Source of the DNA: Bacteriovorax sp. PP10
GTDB taxonomy: Bacteria; Bdellovibrionota; Bacteriovoracia; Bacteriovoracales; Bacteriovoracaceae
Assembly (NCBI RefSeq): GCF_035013165.1
Contig: NZ_JAYGJQ010000001.1
Coordinates: 806,001 to 870,000 of the forward strand
DNA length: 64,000 nt
Direction of reading: 5' to 3'
A program made the position numbers and the translations under genes. This document shows positions 33,765 to 42,475 of the stretch, one piece after another (position 1 is the first letter of the stretch; each line of letters begins with the position of its first letter). The notes beneath the pieces were generated by a model. The model had not been told where the DNA came from, did no database searches, and was given only the letters and a program-made list of their open reading frames with translations.

Positions 33765-34412
33765 ATGAAGAATTTCACATTCAAAGCATTTTTATTGGTG
33801 ACTACGATGAGTCTTACATCGAGTTGTGCATTAATGCTGCCCGATAGGAGCTTCATAGACGAAATGGATAGAGAAAGTATGTATTCTCCTGGAAGAGATT
33901 TTCCAGTTGTGGCCGGCGATACGGGTGACATGCGCATCAGTAAAGAGGAGCTTAAAAGCAGAACTCCTTCAAGTGAGCGAGCTAGACACTTGAATAAAGA
34001 AGCGGCCTCTATCGAACAAGAGCTGATTCAGAAAGAAGATCAGATGGATGAAGTTGAAAGAGAAAGATATGCAATGGATAAAAAATTTCTGCAGACTGAT
34101 TCAGACAAACTTTATTATTTAAGTCTGGGCCAGTTCGATAGAAGTTCTTACATTGATACAAAGAAAAGTGACTTGAAAGATGACCTCGAAAGAGGACGAA
34201 ATATGGTTCAGAAACGTTCAATTCATGGCAACGAATTGTTCCTTGGAATGGATAAAAGTGAAGTCGTCGAGATATGGGGAAAGCCTGCTCGCGTTGAGAT
34301 CGCTGGCAACCCGGCAAATCAAAATGAAAGATGGTCTTTTAGAGAGGACGGAAACGTTCGCCAGGTTTATTTCGAAGGTGGAAAAGTACAGGGCTGGGCC
34401 CTTGATCTCTAA
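33765..34412 (+). CDS. lipoprotein with BamE/SmpA-like C terminus
   Basis: The 215-residue precursor has a leader with lipobox TSSC, so it should be lipid-anchored. The middle is a charged helical region (about 60-130). The end LGMDKSEVVEIWGKPARVE ... ERWSFREDGNVRQVYFEGGKVQGW has the pattern of the SmpA/OmlA (BamE) fold. Possibly an outer-membrane assembly accessory protein, but the fit is partial. It is followed after 58 bases by the yicC operon. Confidence 0.7.
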   Translation: MKNFTFKAFLLVTTMSLTSSCALMLPDRSFIDEMDRESMYSPGRDFPVVAGDTGDMRISKEELKSRTPSSERARHLNKEAASIEQELIQKEDQMDEVERERYAMDKKFLQTDSDKLYYLSLGQFDRSSYIDTKKSDLKDDLERGRNMVQKRSIHGNELFLGMDKSEVVEIWGKPARVEIAGNPANQNERWSFREDGNVRQVYFEGGKVQGWALDL

Positions 34413-34428
34413 AGCAAAAAGTAATATT

Positions 34429-34464
34429 CTCGGGCTAAGTTTTACAACCCAAATTTAGCCCGAG
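34429..34464 (+). promoter_or_regulatory. 10-bp hairpin that covers the yicC ribosome-binding site
   Basis: CTCGGGCTAA (34429-34438) pairs perfectly with TTAGCCCGAG (34455-34464) around a 16-base loop. The GAGG of the yicC Shine-Dalgarno (34462-34465) lies within and at the edge of the right arm, five bases before the ATG. No T run follows, so it is not a standard terminator. Confidence 0.6.
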
Positions 34465-34470
34465 GTCCCA

Positions 34471-35346
34471 ATGACAGCTCAATCTATGACCGGTTTCGGT
34501 CAGTCAGTATCTCAATCAGAAAATTTCGTTGTTTCAGTTGAGATGAAGAGTGTGAACAATCGTTTTAAAGACATCAGATTTAAAATGCCCTCTACACTAA
34601 ATTCACATGAAATCGAATTGAAAAAAGAAATGACGGACACTTTCTCACGCGGAAGTTTTGATGTTTATGTAAACGTTAAGCGCGCTGAGAATAAAAATCG
34701 TTTCGACGATCTTGATGAAAAGAAAGTTTCTCAGTTCATTCAAAAAGTGGCAGGGATGATTAAAGCTGAAGGAGTGACTCCAACTCTTTCGATGACGGAT
34801 CTTCTTCGTTCAGAATTTTTAATCGAGCAGGATGAAGTCAATCAAGATGATCTAAGTGGATTATTATTTAGTTCATTTAAAGCAGCAGTGGTTGAACTTA
34901 AGAAGTCACGTGAAAGCGAAGGCGAGAAGCTGATTAAGGTTTTAGAGAAACATTTAGATAATTATAAAACTCAATTTAAAGTAGTTGAGGGAAATGCCGA
35001 ACACTTCAAAAGCAACGTTGAAGAGAAATTAAAGAAAAGAGTGGATGAGTACAAGGCACTGGTGAATGTAGATCAGAGCAGACTCCTTCAGGAAGTCGTT
35101 TTCTATTTAGAGAAAATCGATATTCACGAAGAGATTAACCGCATTCATTCCCACTTGGAAAAATTTGAAAATCTTTTAAAATCAAATAACGACGTTGGAA
35201 GACAGATTGATTTTTTAGTTCAGGAGTTAGGACGTGAGACTAATACCATAGGATCAAAGTCAACTATGAAAGAAATTTCAGACGCTGTTGTGCAGATGAA
35301 GCTTCAGTTAGAAAAAATGCGTGAGCAAGGGTTGAATATTGAATAA
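34471..35346 (+). CDS. yicC: YicC/YloC family endoribonuclease-related protein
   Basis: The 291-residue protein has the family N terminus SMTGFGQS and the C-terminal block DFLVQELGRETNTIGSKS. YicC proteins are RNA-binding and endoribonucleolytic in recent studies of E. coli and Bacillus homologues. It is the first of three overlapping or adjacent genes yicC-gmk-rel, the order seen in many bacteria. Confidence 0.92.
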   Translation: MTAQSMTGFGQSVSQSENFVVSVEMKSVNNRFKDIRFKMPSTLNSHEIELKKEMTDTFSRGSFDVYVNVKRAENKNRFDDLDEKKVSQFIQKVAGMIKAEGVTPTLSMTDLLRSEFLIEQDEVNQDDLSGLLFSSFKAAVVELKKSRESEGEKLIKVLEKHLDNYKTQFKVVEGNAEHFKSNVEEKLKKRVDEYKALVNVDQSRLLQEVVFYLEKIDIHEEINRIHSHLEKFENLLKSNNDVGRQIDFLVQELGRETNTIGSKSTMKEISDAVVQMKLQLEKMREQGLNIE

Positions 35347-35917
35347 GGAATCTTTCACAGGAAAATTAATCGTCATCGTGGCCCCGTCAGGTACGGGTAA
35401 GTCGACTATGATCAAAAGATTGAAGCTGGATTTCCCAACAATCGTTGAGTCCGTTTCATACACAACTCGCCCGCAAAGACCGGGTGAAGTTCATGGCTTA
35501 AGTTATTTTTTTATTTCACGAGAAGAGTTCATAGCTAAAAGAGATAATAACGATTTTCTTGAGTGGGCCGAAGTTCACGGTAATTTTTACGGGACTTCGA
35601 AAGAGTTCGTTGAGACTTGTCTGAAAGAAGGAAAGCACGTGCTTTTCGATCTTGATGTTCAAGGAACAGATTCAATGAAACTTCACTTTCAGGATGTAGC
35701 GAATGTTATTTTCATTTCTCCTCCTTCGGTTGAGGAATTAGAAAAGAGACTTCGCCATCGCGGAACAGAAAACACACAGGTGATTAACCTACGTTTGATG
35801 AACGCCAGAAAAGAACTTTTAAGAAAAGAAGATTTTGATTATTTAATTTATAACGACGATATCGAAAATGCCTATAGCAGGCTTAAAGAAATCACTCAAA
35901 AGATCCTTCACGGATAG
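35339..35917 (+). CDS. gmk: guanylate kinase
   Basis: The 192-residue enzyme phosphorylates GMP to GDP. It starts with TTG at 35339 and overlaps the yicC end by eight bases. The P-loop APSGTGKST and SYTTRPQRPGE are diagnostic. Coupling with rel is meaningful, since the alarmone (p)ppGpp inhibits guanylate kinase in many bacteria (known for the family, not shown here). Confidence 0.95.
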   Translation: MNKESFTGKLIVIVAPSGTGKSTMIKRLKLDFPTIVESVSYTTRPQRPGEVHGLSYFFISREEFIAKRDNNDFLEWAEVHGNFYGTSKEFVETCLKEGKHVLFDLDVQGTDSMKLHFQDVANVIFISPPSVEELEKRLRHRGTENTQVINLRLMNARKELLRKEDFDYLIYNDDIENAYSRLKEITQKILHG

Positions 35918-35926
35918 AGCCAGCGA

Positions 35927-38131
35927 ATGCAAGAAAGTTTAGATTTTTCACATGAAAGAGACCTCACGATTGATGATTTAGTCAGGAGAGTAGAAGCGTA
36001 CTACCCTGATGCAGATTTCACAATGTTGAGAAAGGCATTCCTATTTGCTGAGAAAGCTCACACCGGACAAAAGCGCTCTTCAGGTGAAGATTATATCATT
36101 CACCCAATGAACGTAGCTGCGACTCTGATTAAACTTCACATGGACCTAGATACGATCATGGCAGGACTTCTTCACGACGTTGTTGAAGACTGTAACGTGA
36201 GCCCACAAGAGATTGAAAAAGAATTCAACCAAGGTGTAGCGGATCTGGTTGTTGGTTTAACAAAAATCGGAAAAATTAAATTTAAGACAAAAGAAGAATC
36301 GCAAATCGAAAACTTCCGTAAGATGGTTGTGGCGATGGCGAAAGATCTTCGAGTTATTATCGTTAAGCTTGCAGATCGCATGCACAACATGAGAACTCTT
36401 CAATACGTTTCAGATGAGAAACAAAAGAAAGTCGCTCAAGAGACTTTGGATATTTACGTTCCATTAGCAAGTCGTCTCGGGATCAACTCAGTTAAGTCGG
36501 ATCTTGAAGATTTATGCTTACGTTTCTTGAAACCAGAAATATACTACCGTTTAGCTGAAAAAGTTTCGATGAAAAAATCGGAGCGCGATACTTATATCAG
36601 AGATGTAATTAGTAACATCAAAGAAAAACTTCTTGAGTACTCACTGCACGCTGAAGTTAAAGGTCGTCCAAAACATTTCTATTCTATCTATAAGAAAATG
36701 ACTTCTCGAGGAGTTGATTTCGAACAGGTTCAGGATTTACTGGCCTTCAGAATCATCGTCGGAAATATCACTGAATGTTATAAGGCACTGGGGATTATCC
36801 ACTCGTCTTTTACACCCATTCCAGGGCGCTTTAAAGATTACATCGCTATTCCTAAGGTCAACAACTACCAGTCACTCCATACAACGATTATGGGGCCAAA
36901 AGCTGAGCGTATTGAAATCCAGATCAGAACTAATGAGATGGATGAAGTTGCTGAAGCAGGGGTTGCTGCTCACTGGAAATATAAAGAAGGTCTGGCAGGG
37001 AAAACTGCACCTAAACTTGATTGGGTTCAAGAGCTTCTTGAGTATAACAAAAACACAGACAACACTCGTGAGTTCTTAGACGTTATTAAAAACGACCTGG
37101 ATCTTGATGGGGTTTTCGTTTTCACACCGAATGGTGACGTTAGAGAATTAAAATACGGATCGACTCCATTAGACTTTGCTTATGAAATTCATACGGAAGT
37201 TGGGAATCACTGTGTTGGTGCTAAGATCAACGGAAAGATTGTTCCATTAAGACACATTTTAAAATCTGGTGACTCGGTTGAAATTTTAACGAGTAAAACT
37301 CAGACGCCGTCGAAAGACTGGTTGAATATTGCGAAGTCTTCTAAGGCGCGCAGTAAGATCAAGCAATGGTTACTTAAAGTTGAGCGTGATGAAAACAGAG
37401 AGCTGGGAAGAGAGATTCTCGACAAAGCTTTCAAAGTTTTTGGAACGAGCATTAAGAACTTAAAGAAGAATAATGAGTTCAAAGTTATGTTCGATGATCT
37501 TCATATTATTGATGAAGAAGAGTTGTGCGTGCTTGTTGGGTCTGGGAAGTATACACCTAAGAGTATTATTGAGCATATTCCTTCGTTGAAGGAAGCTGCA
37601 GGTAAGCTTGAAGTGAAAGATCTTGGTGAGAAGATTCAAGATATTGAGTCTTACTCTGATAAGATGACGAAAAACGTAAGAAAGAAATCTCATTCTGATA
37701 ATGCAATTATTGTGGATGGGATGAGTGATGTTATGGTTCGTATGGCCCGTTGTTGTAATCCGATTCCGGGTGACAGTATTGTGGGGTTCATTACGCGTGG
37801 GCGTGGGATTACGGTGCATACTTCTCACTGTAACCGCGTTGATGCTGAGACATTGATTCGTACGATTAAAGTATCTTGGAATAAAGGGTTTAGCTTCACT
37901 CACCCTGTTAGTGTGCGTGTGACGACTCAGGATAAGCCAGGGATTTTATCTCTTATCTCTAAGACTATTAACAATGTTGGGATCAACATTCGTTCTGCTC
38001 TTGCTAAGTCGATGCCAGATAGAAAAGGTAGTTTTATCTTTGAAGTTGAGGTTAAGGACTATAGCGAGCTGCTAAAAACAATTAGTGCCATTGAGTCGCT
38101 TGAAGAAGTTATCTCTGTTACCAGAGTATAA
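35927..38131 (+). CDS. rel: bifunctional (p)ppGpp synthetase/hydrolase
   Basis: The 734-residue protein has an HD hydrolase domain (LLHDVVEDC), a synthetase domain (RPKHFYSIYKKM, RFKDYIAIPKVNNYQSLHT), a TGS domain (VFVFTPNGDVRELKYG) and a C-terminal ACT domain. The HDxxED hydrolase residues are kept, so it should be a bifunctional long-RSH enzyme of the stringent response. A GTG or ATG region at 35927 fits the nine-base gap after gmk. No rpoZ lies between gmk and rel, as in many other genomes. Confidence 0.94.
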   Translation: MQESLDFSHERDLTIDDLVRRVEAYYPDADFTMLRKAFLFAEKAHTGQKRSSGEDYIIHPMNVAATLIKLHMDLDTIMAGLLHDVVEDCNVSPQEIEKEFNQGVADLVVGLTKIGKIKFKTKEESQIENFRKMVVAMAKDLRVIIVKLADRMHNMRTLQYVSDEKQKKVAQETLDIYVPLASRLGINSVKSDLEDLCLRFLKPEIYYRLAEKVSMKKSERDTYIRDVISNIKEKLLEYSLHAEVKGRPKHFYSIYKKMTSRGVDFEQVQDLLAFRIIVGNITECYKALGIIHSSFTPIPGRFKDYIAIPKVNNYQSLHTTIMGPKAERIEIQIRTNEMDEVAEAGVAAHWKYKEGLAGKTAPKLDWVQELLEYNKNTDNTREFLDVIKNDLDLDGVFVFTPNGDVRELKYGSTPLDFAYEIHTEVGNHCVGAKINGKIVPLRHILKSGDSVEILTSKTQTPSKDWLNIAKSSKARSKIKQWLLKVERDENRELGREILDKAFKVFGTSIKNLKKNNEFKVMFDDLHIIDEEELCVLVGSGKYTPKSIIEHIPSLKEAAGKLEVKDLGEKIQDIESYSDKMTKNVRKKSHSDNAIIVDGMSDVMVRMARCCNPIPGDSIVGFITRGRGITVHTSHCNRVDAETLIRTIKVSWNKGFSFTHPVSVRVTTQDKPGILSLISKTINNVGINIRSALAKSMPDRKGSFIFEVEVKDYSELLKTISAIESLEEVISVTRV

Positions 38132-38138
38132 AAGACTG

Positions 38139-38256
38139 AAAAGTTCCCAAGAATACCATCTACGTCGTTGCCGTCGGCGCTCAATCGTCGACGTACAAAC
38201 GTACGTCTCCTCAATCGCTTCTAGTCGCCTAGTATCTGGCATCCTTGGAAACTTTT
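38139..38256 (-). ncRNA. long structured intergenic element, possible RNA
   Basis: Ends AAAAGTT (38139-38145) and AACTTTT (38250-38256) pair, and the stem continues inward with three mismatches that become G-U pairs if the minus strand is transcribed. A central perfect 7-bp stem GACGTAC (38190-38196), loop AAAC, GTACGTC (38201-38207) is present. The motif TCAATCG occurs twice in it. The 118-base element fills the gap between the convergent stops of rel and the DUF218 gene. It is larger than a normal terminator. Confidence 0.55.
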
Positions 38257-38282
38257 GAGGATTATTTTTAATACATTATTAA

Positions 38283-38948
38283 CTAGTAGAAGTTTCCAAT
38301 GGGAGATTTTTCATCCCAGTAGATTAGGAATAGTTTTGTGCGTACTAGTTTAAAAACTTCTGTGTAGAGGATTTTAATGCTTCTGAAGCTTAGGTAGTTC
38401 GATGGCACTGGGGAGAAGAAGATTTCAAACTTTTCATCTTCCTTAATCAACGTTTCGAAGATCATTTTGATGCGCATAATGTGGTAGTCGCTAGAGACAA
38501 CTAGGATCTTGTTGAGACCGCGGTTGTTTCTTAGGTACTTTAGAGTTGAGACTACGTTTTCAACAGTGTTTCTTGCTGTATAGTCTAGCTCGATATGGTC
38601 AGTTGATTCTGTGGGGTCTGTTGCAGCTGTGTTGTTCATGATGGTTTTCACGGAGTTCTTTTCGTGGACTCCTGTGATGAAAACGTTTGGTTGTCTGAAC
38701 TCTTGGGCGCTTTTAACGGCGTATTCTATTCTTCCTTGAGCTCCGGTGAAAACTACGATCAAGTCCGGTGGAGTTTGAACGAAAGTGGCCTTAGAGTTTT
38801 TACCTTCATTTCTGGCGTCTAGTAATAGGATCGCGCAGACGAAAGTGTAACAAAGGAAGAGAGACACAAGAATGATGACGGCACTTAAAAAGTGTCGGTA
38901 CATTCTTGTGCCTTTAGATTCGAATACGTATTTGCTTTTTAAAATCAT
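38283..38948 (-). CDS. DUF218 (YdcF/SanA-like) membrane protein
   Basis: The 221-residue protein has one N-terminal membrane segment (about 17-40) and a DUF218 domain: PPDLIVVFTGAQGRIEYAV, NVFITGVH, TARNTVENVVSTLKYL and ILVVSSDYHIMRIKMIFE. Family members have roles in envelope biogenesis. Its start is three bases from the stop of ridA, so the genes form an operon. Confidence 0.85.
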   Translation of the reverse strand: MILKSKYVFESKGTRMYRHFLSAVIILVSLFLCYTFVCAILLLDARNEGKNSKATFVQTPPDLIVVFTGAQGRIEYAVKSAQEFRQPNVFITGVHEKNSVKTIMNNTAATDPTESTDHIELDYTARNTVENVVSTLKYLRNNRGLNKILVVSSDYHIMRIKMIFETLIKEDEKFEIFFSPVPSNYLSFRSIKILYTEVFKLVRTKLFLIYWDEKSPIGNFY

Positions 38949-38951
38949 TTT

Positions 38952-39329
38952 TTATTTTGCCGCTATTACTTCGATCTCAACTACTGCGCCTTTTGGAAGT
39001 TTTGGAACTTCAACTGTGCTTCTAGCTGGGTATGGTGCTTTGAAGAATTCAACATAAGCATCATTAACAGCAGAGAAGTTTCCAAGGTCAGTTAGGAAGA
39101 TAGAAGTCTTAACAATGTTCTCGCGAGTTAAACCTTGAGACGTTAATAATCCATCGATGTTCTTCATAACCTGGTTTAGTTGAGGTCCGAATCCTTCTAC
39201 AAGAGCATTGGTCTTTGGATCGATTCCAATTTGTCCTGAGAAATAATAAGTTCCGTTAACGGCCACACCTTGAGAGTATGTTCCTACAGCTGCTGGTGCT
39301 AGATCCGTGTTTACAATAATTTTACTCAT
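38952..39329 (-). CDS. ridA: RidA family enamine/imine deaminase
   Basis: The 125-residue protein has the YjgF/UK114 signature blocks GTYSQGVAVNGTYYFSGQIGIDP and PYPARSTVEVPKLPKGAVVEIEVIA, including the conserved Arg that binds the substrate. It hydrolyses reactive enamines from PLP enzymes. In operon between maeB and the DUF218 gene. Confidence 0.95.
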   Translation of the reverse strand: MSKIIVNTDLAPAAVGTYSQGVAVNGTYYFSGQIGIDPKTNALVEGFGPQLNQVMKNIDGLLTSQGLTRENIVKTSIFLTDLGNFSAVNDAYVEFFKAPYPARSTVEVPKLPKGAVVEIEVIAAK

Positions 39330-39331
39330 AA

Positions 39332-41662
39332 TTATTCCTTTGTACTCATTTTTTTATCAGATAATAGTGCTGAAAGCACAGACATATTCACAATTTCAGT
39401 CACACTTGCCGTTCTCGGGATAATGTTAGCTGGTGCGTTCATCGGAAGAAGAATTGGCCCGATAGCGTTAGCATTTCCAAGTTGAGAAAGAAGTTTGTAA
39501 CTGATGTTAGCAGAGTTTAGCTCTGGGAACACTAGAATGTCTGTAGGACCATCTAAAGTAGAGAAACTAAATAGCTTGTCCATTAGACCTTTGTTAACAG
39601 CAACGTCAGCTTGCATTTCACCATCAATAAGAAGGTTAGGGTAGCGAGTTTTTGTCAACTGAACCGCTTTTCTTACGACTTTTGCTTTTTCTGAATCGTT
39701 TGATCCAAAATTAGAAAAACTTAGGAAAGCAATACGTGGCTCACGTTTCATTAATTTTCTAAATAGCTCAGCTGTACTTGCTGCTGTTTCACATAACTGA
39801 TCAGCAGTTGGCTCGATTTGAACAGCACAGTCAGCAAAGAAGAGAACGCGGTTTTTAAAACTCATGATGAAGATACCGGCAGCAGATTTTTTATCTTGTG
39901 TGCCTAGTACGTGCATTAGAGGAGGGAAGCAGTCAGCGTAGTTCAATGTTGGACCAGCGATAACAGCGTCTGCTAAACCGTGCTTAACCATCATAGAACC
40001 GAAATAGTTCTGGTGGCTCATAAGCTCTTCAGCATGGTAAACCGATACACCACTTCTTTGTCTCTCTTTCGAGTACATGCGAACGTAGTTTTCGAATTCT
40101 TCATGTTTTCTTGGATTGATTGTACGAACATCGTCTTTGTATTTTTCAAGACCAAGCATATCCATTTTTTTGTGAATTGCTTTTTTTCTTCCAAGAAGAA
40201 TTGGCTCGATTTTATCTTCTTCAACAAGTTGTTTAACAGCTTGAAGAATACGAGTGTTTGTTCCTTCTGCGAATACAACTCTAACTTTTTTACCAGACTT
40301 GTTAACATATGTGCTTAGACGGTCACGAAGAGACTTCATGAATCCAGCAGTGTTACCCATACGTCCTTCAAGGGCGCGAGCGTAAACGTGAAGATCAGGG
40401 ATATTGATTCTTGCTACACCAGATTCCATTGCAGCTTTTGCTACAGCTGGAGTGACACGTACAAGAACTCTTGGATCGAATGGTTTTGGAATTAGGTAGT
40501 TCTTACCGAATTTAAAATCTTCTCCACCGTATGCCATTTTTACTTCTTCAGGAACTTCTTCCTTTGCTAGAGCAGCAAGAGCATGAACAGCAGCAAGTTT
40601 CATTTCGATGTTGATTTTGCGAGCGCGTACATCCAATGCACCTCTAAAGATGAATGGGAAACCTAGAACGTTGTTAACCTGGTTAGGGAAGTCTGATCTT
40701 CCTGTGGCCATAATAGCATCGTCACGAACAGCGTGAACTTCTGATGGATAAATTTCTGGATCTGGATTGGCCATTGCAAAAATGATTGGATTTTTTGCCA
40801 TGTCTTTAACCATCTGCTGAGTTACTAAACCTCTAGCAGAACATCCGATGAAAACGTCAGCACCAACCATCGCGTCGCCTAATGTACGAGCTTTAGTATC
40901 AACTGCGAAATCGTCTTTGTACTTGTTCATTCCTTCTTTACGACCTTTGTAGATCGCTCCGTTAGAATCACACATAATTAAATTTTCTTTTGGAAGTCCA
41001 AGTTCGAAAAATAATTTTGCACAAGATATCGCTGCAGCTCCAGCACCTGAAACAGCAACTTTTGTTTTCTTAATATCACGACCAGTAATTTCCAGAGCGT
41101 TTAACAAAGCAGCAGAAGCGATAATCGCTGTACCGTGCTGGTCATCGTGGAAAACCGGAATTTGCATTTTTTCAATTAATTGAGTTTCGATTTCAAAACA
41201 CTCAGGAGCTTTAATGTCTTCAAGGTTGATTCCCCCGAATGTTGGCTCTAGTGCTGAAACGATTTTAACCATTCCTTCAACAGTCAGTTCGTTAACTTCG
41301 ATGTCGAAAACATCGATGTCAGCAAAACGTTTGAAGAGTAGTCCTTTTCCTTCCATTACAGGTTTCCCTGCAACAGCTCCGATGTTACCTAAACCAAGAA
41401 CAGCTGTACCGTTAGAGATAACTCCAACTAAGTTTCCTTTCGCTGTGTACTTGTAGGCAAGTTCAGGGTCACGAGCAATCTCAAGACATGGCCAAGCAAC
41501 TCCTGGAGAGTAAGCTTTAGTTAAGTCATAAGAAGTCATTGTTGGTTTGGTAGAGATTACTTCAATCTTACCGGGGCGCCCGTCTGAATGGTAGTCCAGG
41601 GCATCTTGTCTTTTTGTGTCCGCATCATTACGTTCTGTGCGATCATTTCGTTGATTACTCAC
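39332..41662 (-). CDS. maeB: NADP-dependent malic enzyme with phosphotransacetylase-like domain
   Basis: I place the start at GTG 41662, after AAGGA with seven-base spacing (776 residues); the frame extends to 41815 without support. The N-terminal malic enzyme part shows [31 protein letters not shown] and an NADP-binding [11 protein letters not shown]. The C-terminal 320 residues form a phosphate acetyltransferase-like domain, thought to be regulatory (acetyl-CoA) in E. coli MaeB. It oxidatively decarboxylates malate to pyruvate and makes NADPH. It is divergent from the thiamine transporter. ridA follows after two bases. Confidence 0.92.
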   Translation of the reverse strand: MSNQRNDRTERNDADTKRQDALDYHSDGRPGKIEVISTKPTMTSYDLTKAYSPGVAWPCLEIARDPELAYKYTAKGNLVGVISNGTAVLGLGNIGAVAGKPVMEGKGLLFKRFADIDVFDIEVNELTVEGMVKIVSALEPTFGGINLEDIKAPECFEIETQLIEKMQIPVFHDDQHGTAIIASAALLNALEITGRDIKKTKVAVSGAGAAAISCAKLFFELGLPKENLIMCDSNGAIYKGRKEGMNKYKDDFAVDTKARTLGDAMVGADVFIGCSARGLVTQQMVKDMAKNPIIFAMANPDPEIYPSEVHAVRDDAIMATGRSDFPNQVNNVLGFPFIFRGALDVRARKINIEMKLAAVHALAALAKEEVPEEVKMAYGGEDFKFGKNYLIPKPFDPRVLVRVTPAVAKAAMESGVARINIPDLHVYARALEGRMGNTAGFMKSLRDRLSTYVNKSGKKVRVVFAEGTNTRILQAVKQLVEEDKIEPILLGRKKAIHKKMDMLGLEKYKDDVRTINPRKHEEFENYVRMYSKERQRSGVSVYHAEELMSHQNYFGSMMVKHGLADAVIAGPTLNYADCFPPLMHVLGTQDKKSAAGIFIMSFKNRVLFFADCAVQIEPTADQLCETAASTAELFRKLMKREPRIAFLSFSNFGSNDSEKAKVVRKAVQLTKTRYPNLLIDGEMQADVAVNKGLMDKLFSFSTLDGPTDILVFPELNSANISYKLLSQLGNANAIGPILLPMNAPANIIPRTASVTEIVNMSVLSALLSDKKMSTKE

Positions 41663-41754
41663 GGTCAATCCTTTTGTTATTATGGAATATTTACGACCCG
41701 AGTAGGGTATGTCTTTTTGGTCCGGTATGCAAAGAAAATTGAATTCAAATTTCA

Positions 41755-41784
41755 TTGCTATATGTCTATAAAATTTGGTAAAAT
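41755..41784 (+). promoter_or_regulatory. sigma-70-type promoter for the thiamine transporter
   Basis: TTGCTA (41755-41760) and TAAAAT (41779-41784) are separated by 18 bases and lie just before the TPP riboswitch. The transcript would start near 41791. Confidence 0.5.
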
Positions 41785-41797
41785 GGGTCTCAATAAT

Positions 41798-41872
41798 AAA
41801 CCTAGGGGTGGTCATCGTTTTGGCCTGAGAAATACCCTTAAACCTGACCAGGGTAATGCCTGCGTAGGAAAG
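41798..41872 (+). ncRNA. TPP (thiamine pyrophosphate) riboswitch
   Basis: The RNA has the THI-box landmarks in order: GGGGTG (41805-41810), CTGAGAAATACCC, AACCTGACCAGGGTAATGCC and GCGTAGG. The P1 stem is CCTA with TAGG. The short distance to the start codon (41879) suggests that TPP binding hides the ribosome site and blocks translation of the ECF transporter genes. Confidence 0.95.
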
Positions 41873-41878
41873 GAAAAC

Positions 41879-42475
41879 ATGACTATTATCACGCGCACTG
41901 TAGCTTCTTTTAAATCTATTACCATTTTTGAAATCGTTTTGACGTTAGTGCTCGCTGTGGCATTGGGTGTCGCATTCTGGGGATGGACTTTTGTTTATGA
42001 CCTTGCGAAACCTTTTTTAAAAGTCGCGGGCCTTAGTTATTTAGTCGCAGGATTCTGGATACTATCTGCTGTCTTAGTGCCCTACATTGTAAGAAAACCA
42101 GGAATCGCCATCATTGCTTCTGTCATGGCCGCCTTCATTGAAAGCTTGTTAACTCATTGGGGATTGATGTCACTGTTATGGGGACTAGTACAAGGCCTTG
42201 GTTGTGAAATTATCTTTTTCATTTTTCTTTACCGCAAATGGAATTTACCAGTACTGATGGTGGCCTCTGCGCTTTCAGCATTATTTAGTTATGCACTTGA
42301 TTATTATCTGTACGACTATGGAGCTTTAAATTTAGGTTTCAATGTTCTGCAATTGTCGTCGTTTATTATTTCTTCGATTATTTTCGCTGGAGTTTTCAGT
42401 TATTTACTGGGGAAACGATTAGTACGTTTAGGAATTCTAGATCAGTTCTTAATCGGTAAAGATCAAGATGTATAA
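41879..42475 (+). CDS. ykoE: ECF transporter S component, YkoE type (thiamine or HMP uptake)
   Basis: The start at ATG 41879 follows the riboswitch and an AGGAAAGG site (198 residues); a longer frame to 41588 is unsupported. Five to six membrane segments and the ATP-partner genes directly downstream define an ECF S component. The upstream TPP riboswitch points to thiamine or its pyrimidine precursor HMP as substrate. It overlaps the next gene by eight bases. Confidence 0.85.
   Translation: MTIITRTVASFKSITIFEIVLTLVLAVALGVAFWGWTFVYDLAKPFLKVAGLSYLVAGFWILSAVLVPYIVRKPGIAIIASVMAAFIESLLTHWGLMSLLWGLVQGLGCEIIFFIFLYRKWNLPVLMVASALSALFSYALDYYLYDYGALNLGFNVLQLSSFIISSIIFAGVFSYLLGKRLVRLGILDQFLIGKDQDV

Noticed and set aside
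37460-37903. 147-residue minus-strand frame inside rel
   Set aside because: A frame antisense to the conserved TGS/ACT region, with unlikely composition (many Asn, His, Thr); a shadow of rel.
39980-40318. Pair of opposite reading frames inside maeB
   Set aside because: They are shadows of the malic enzyme coding sequence, with no independent start signals or recognisable protein pattern.
41663-41815. Longer N terminus of the malic enzyme
   Set aside because: No ribosome site and no similarity to MaeB; GTG 41662 follows AAGGA.
41588-41878. Longer N terminus of the YkoE protein
   Set aside because: It would translate the promoter and TPP riboswitch and overlap maeB; ATG 41879 has the ribosome site.
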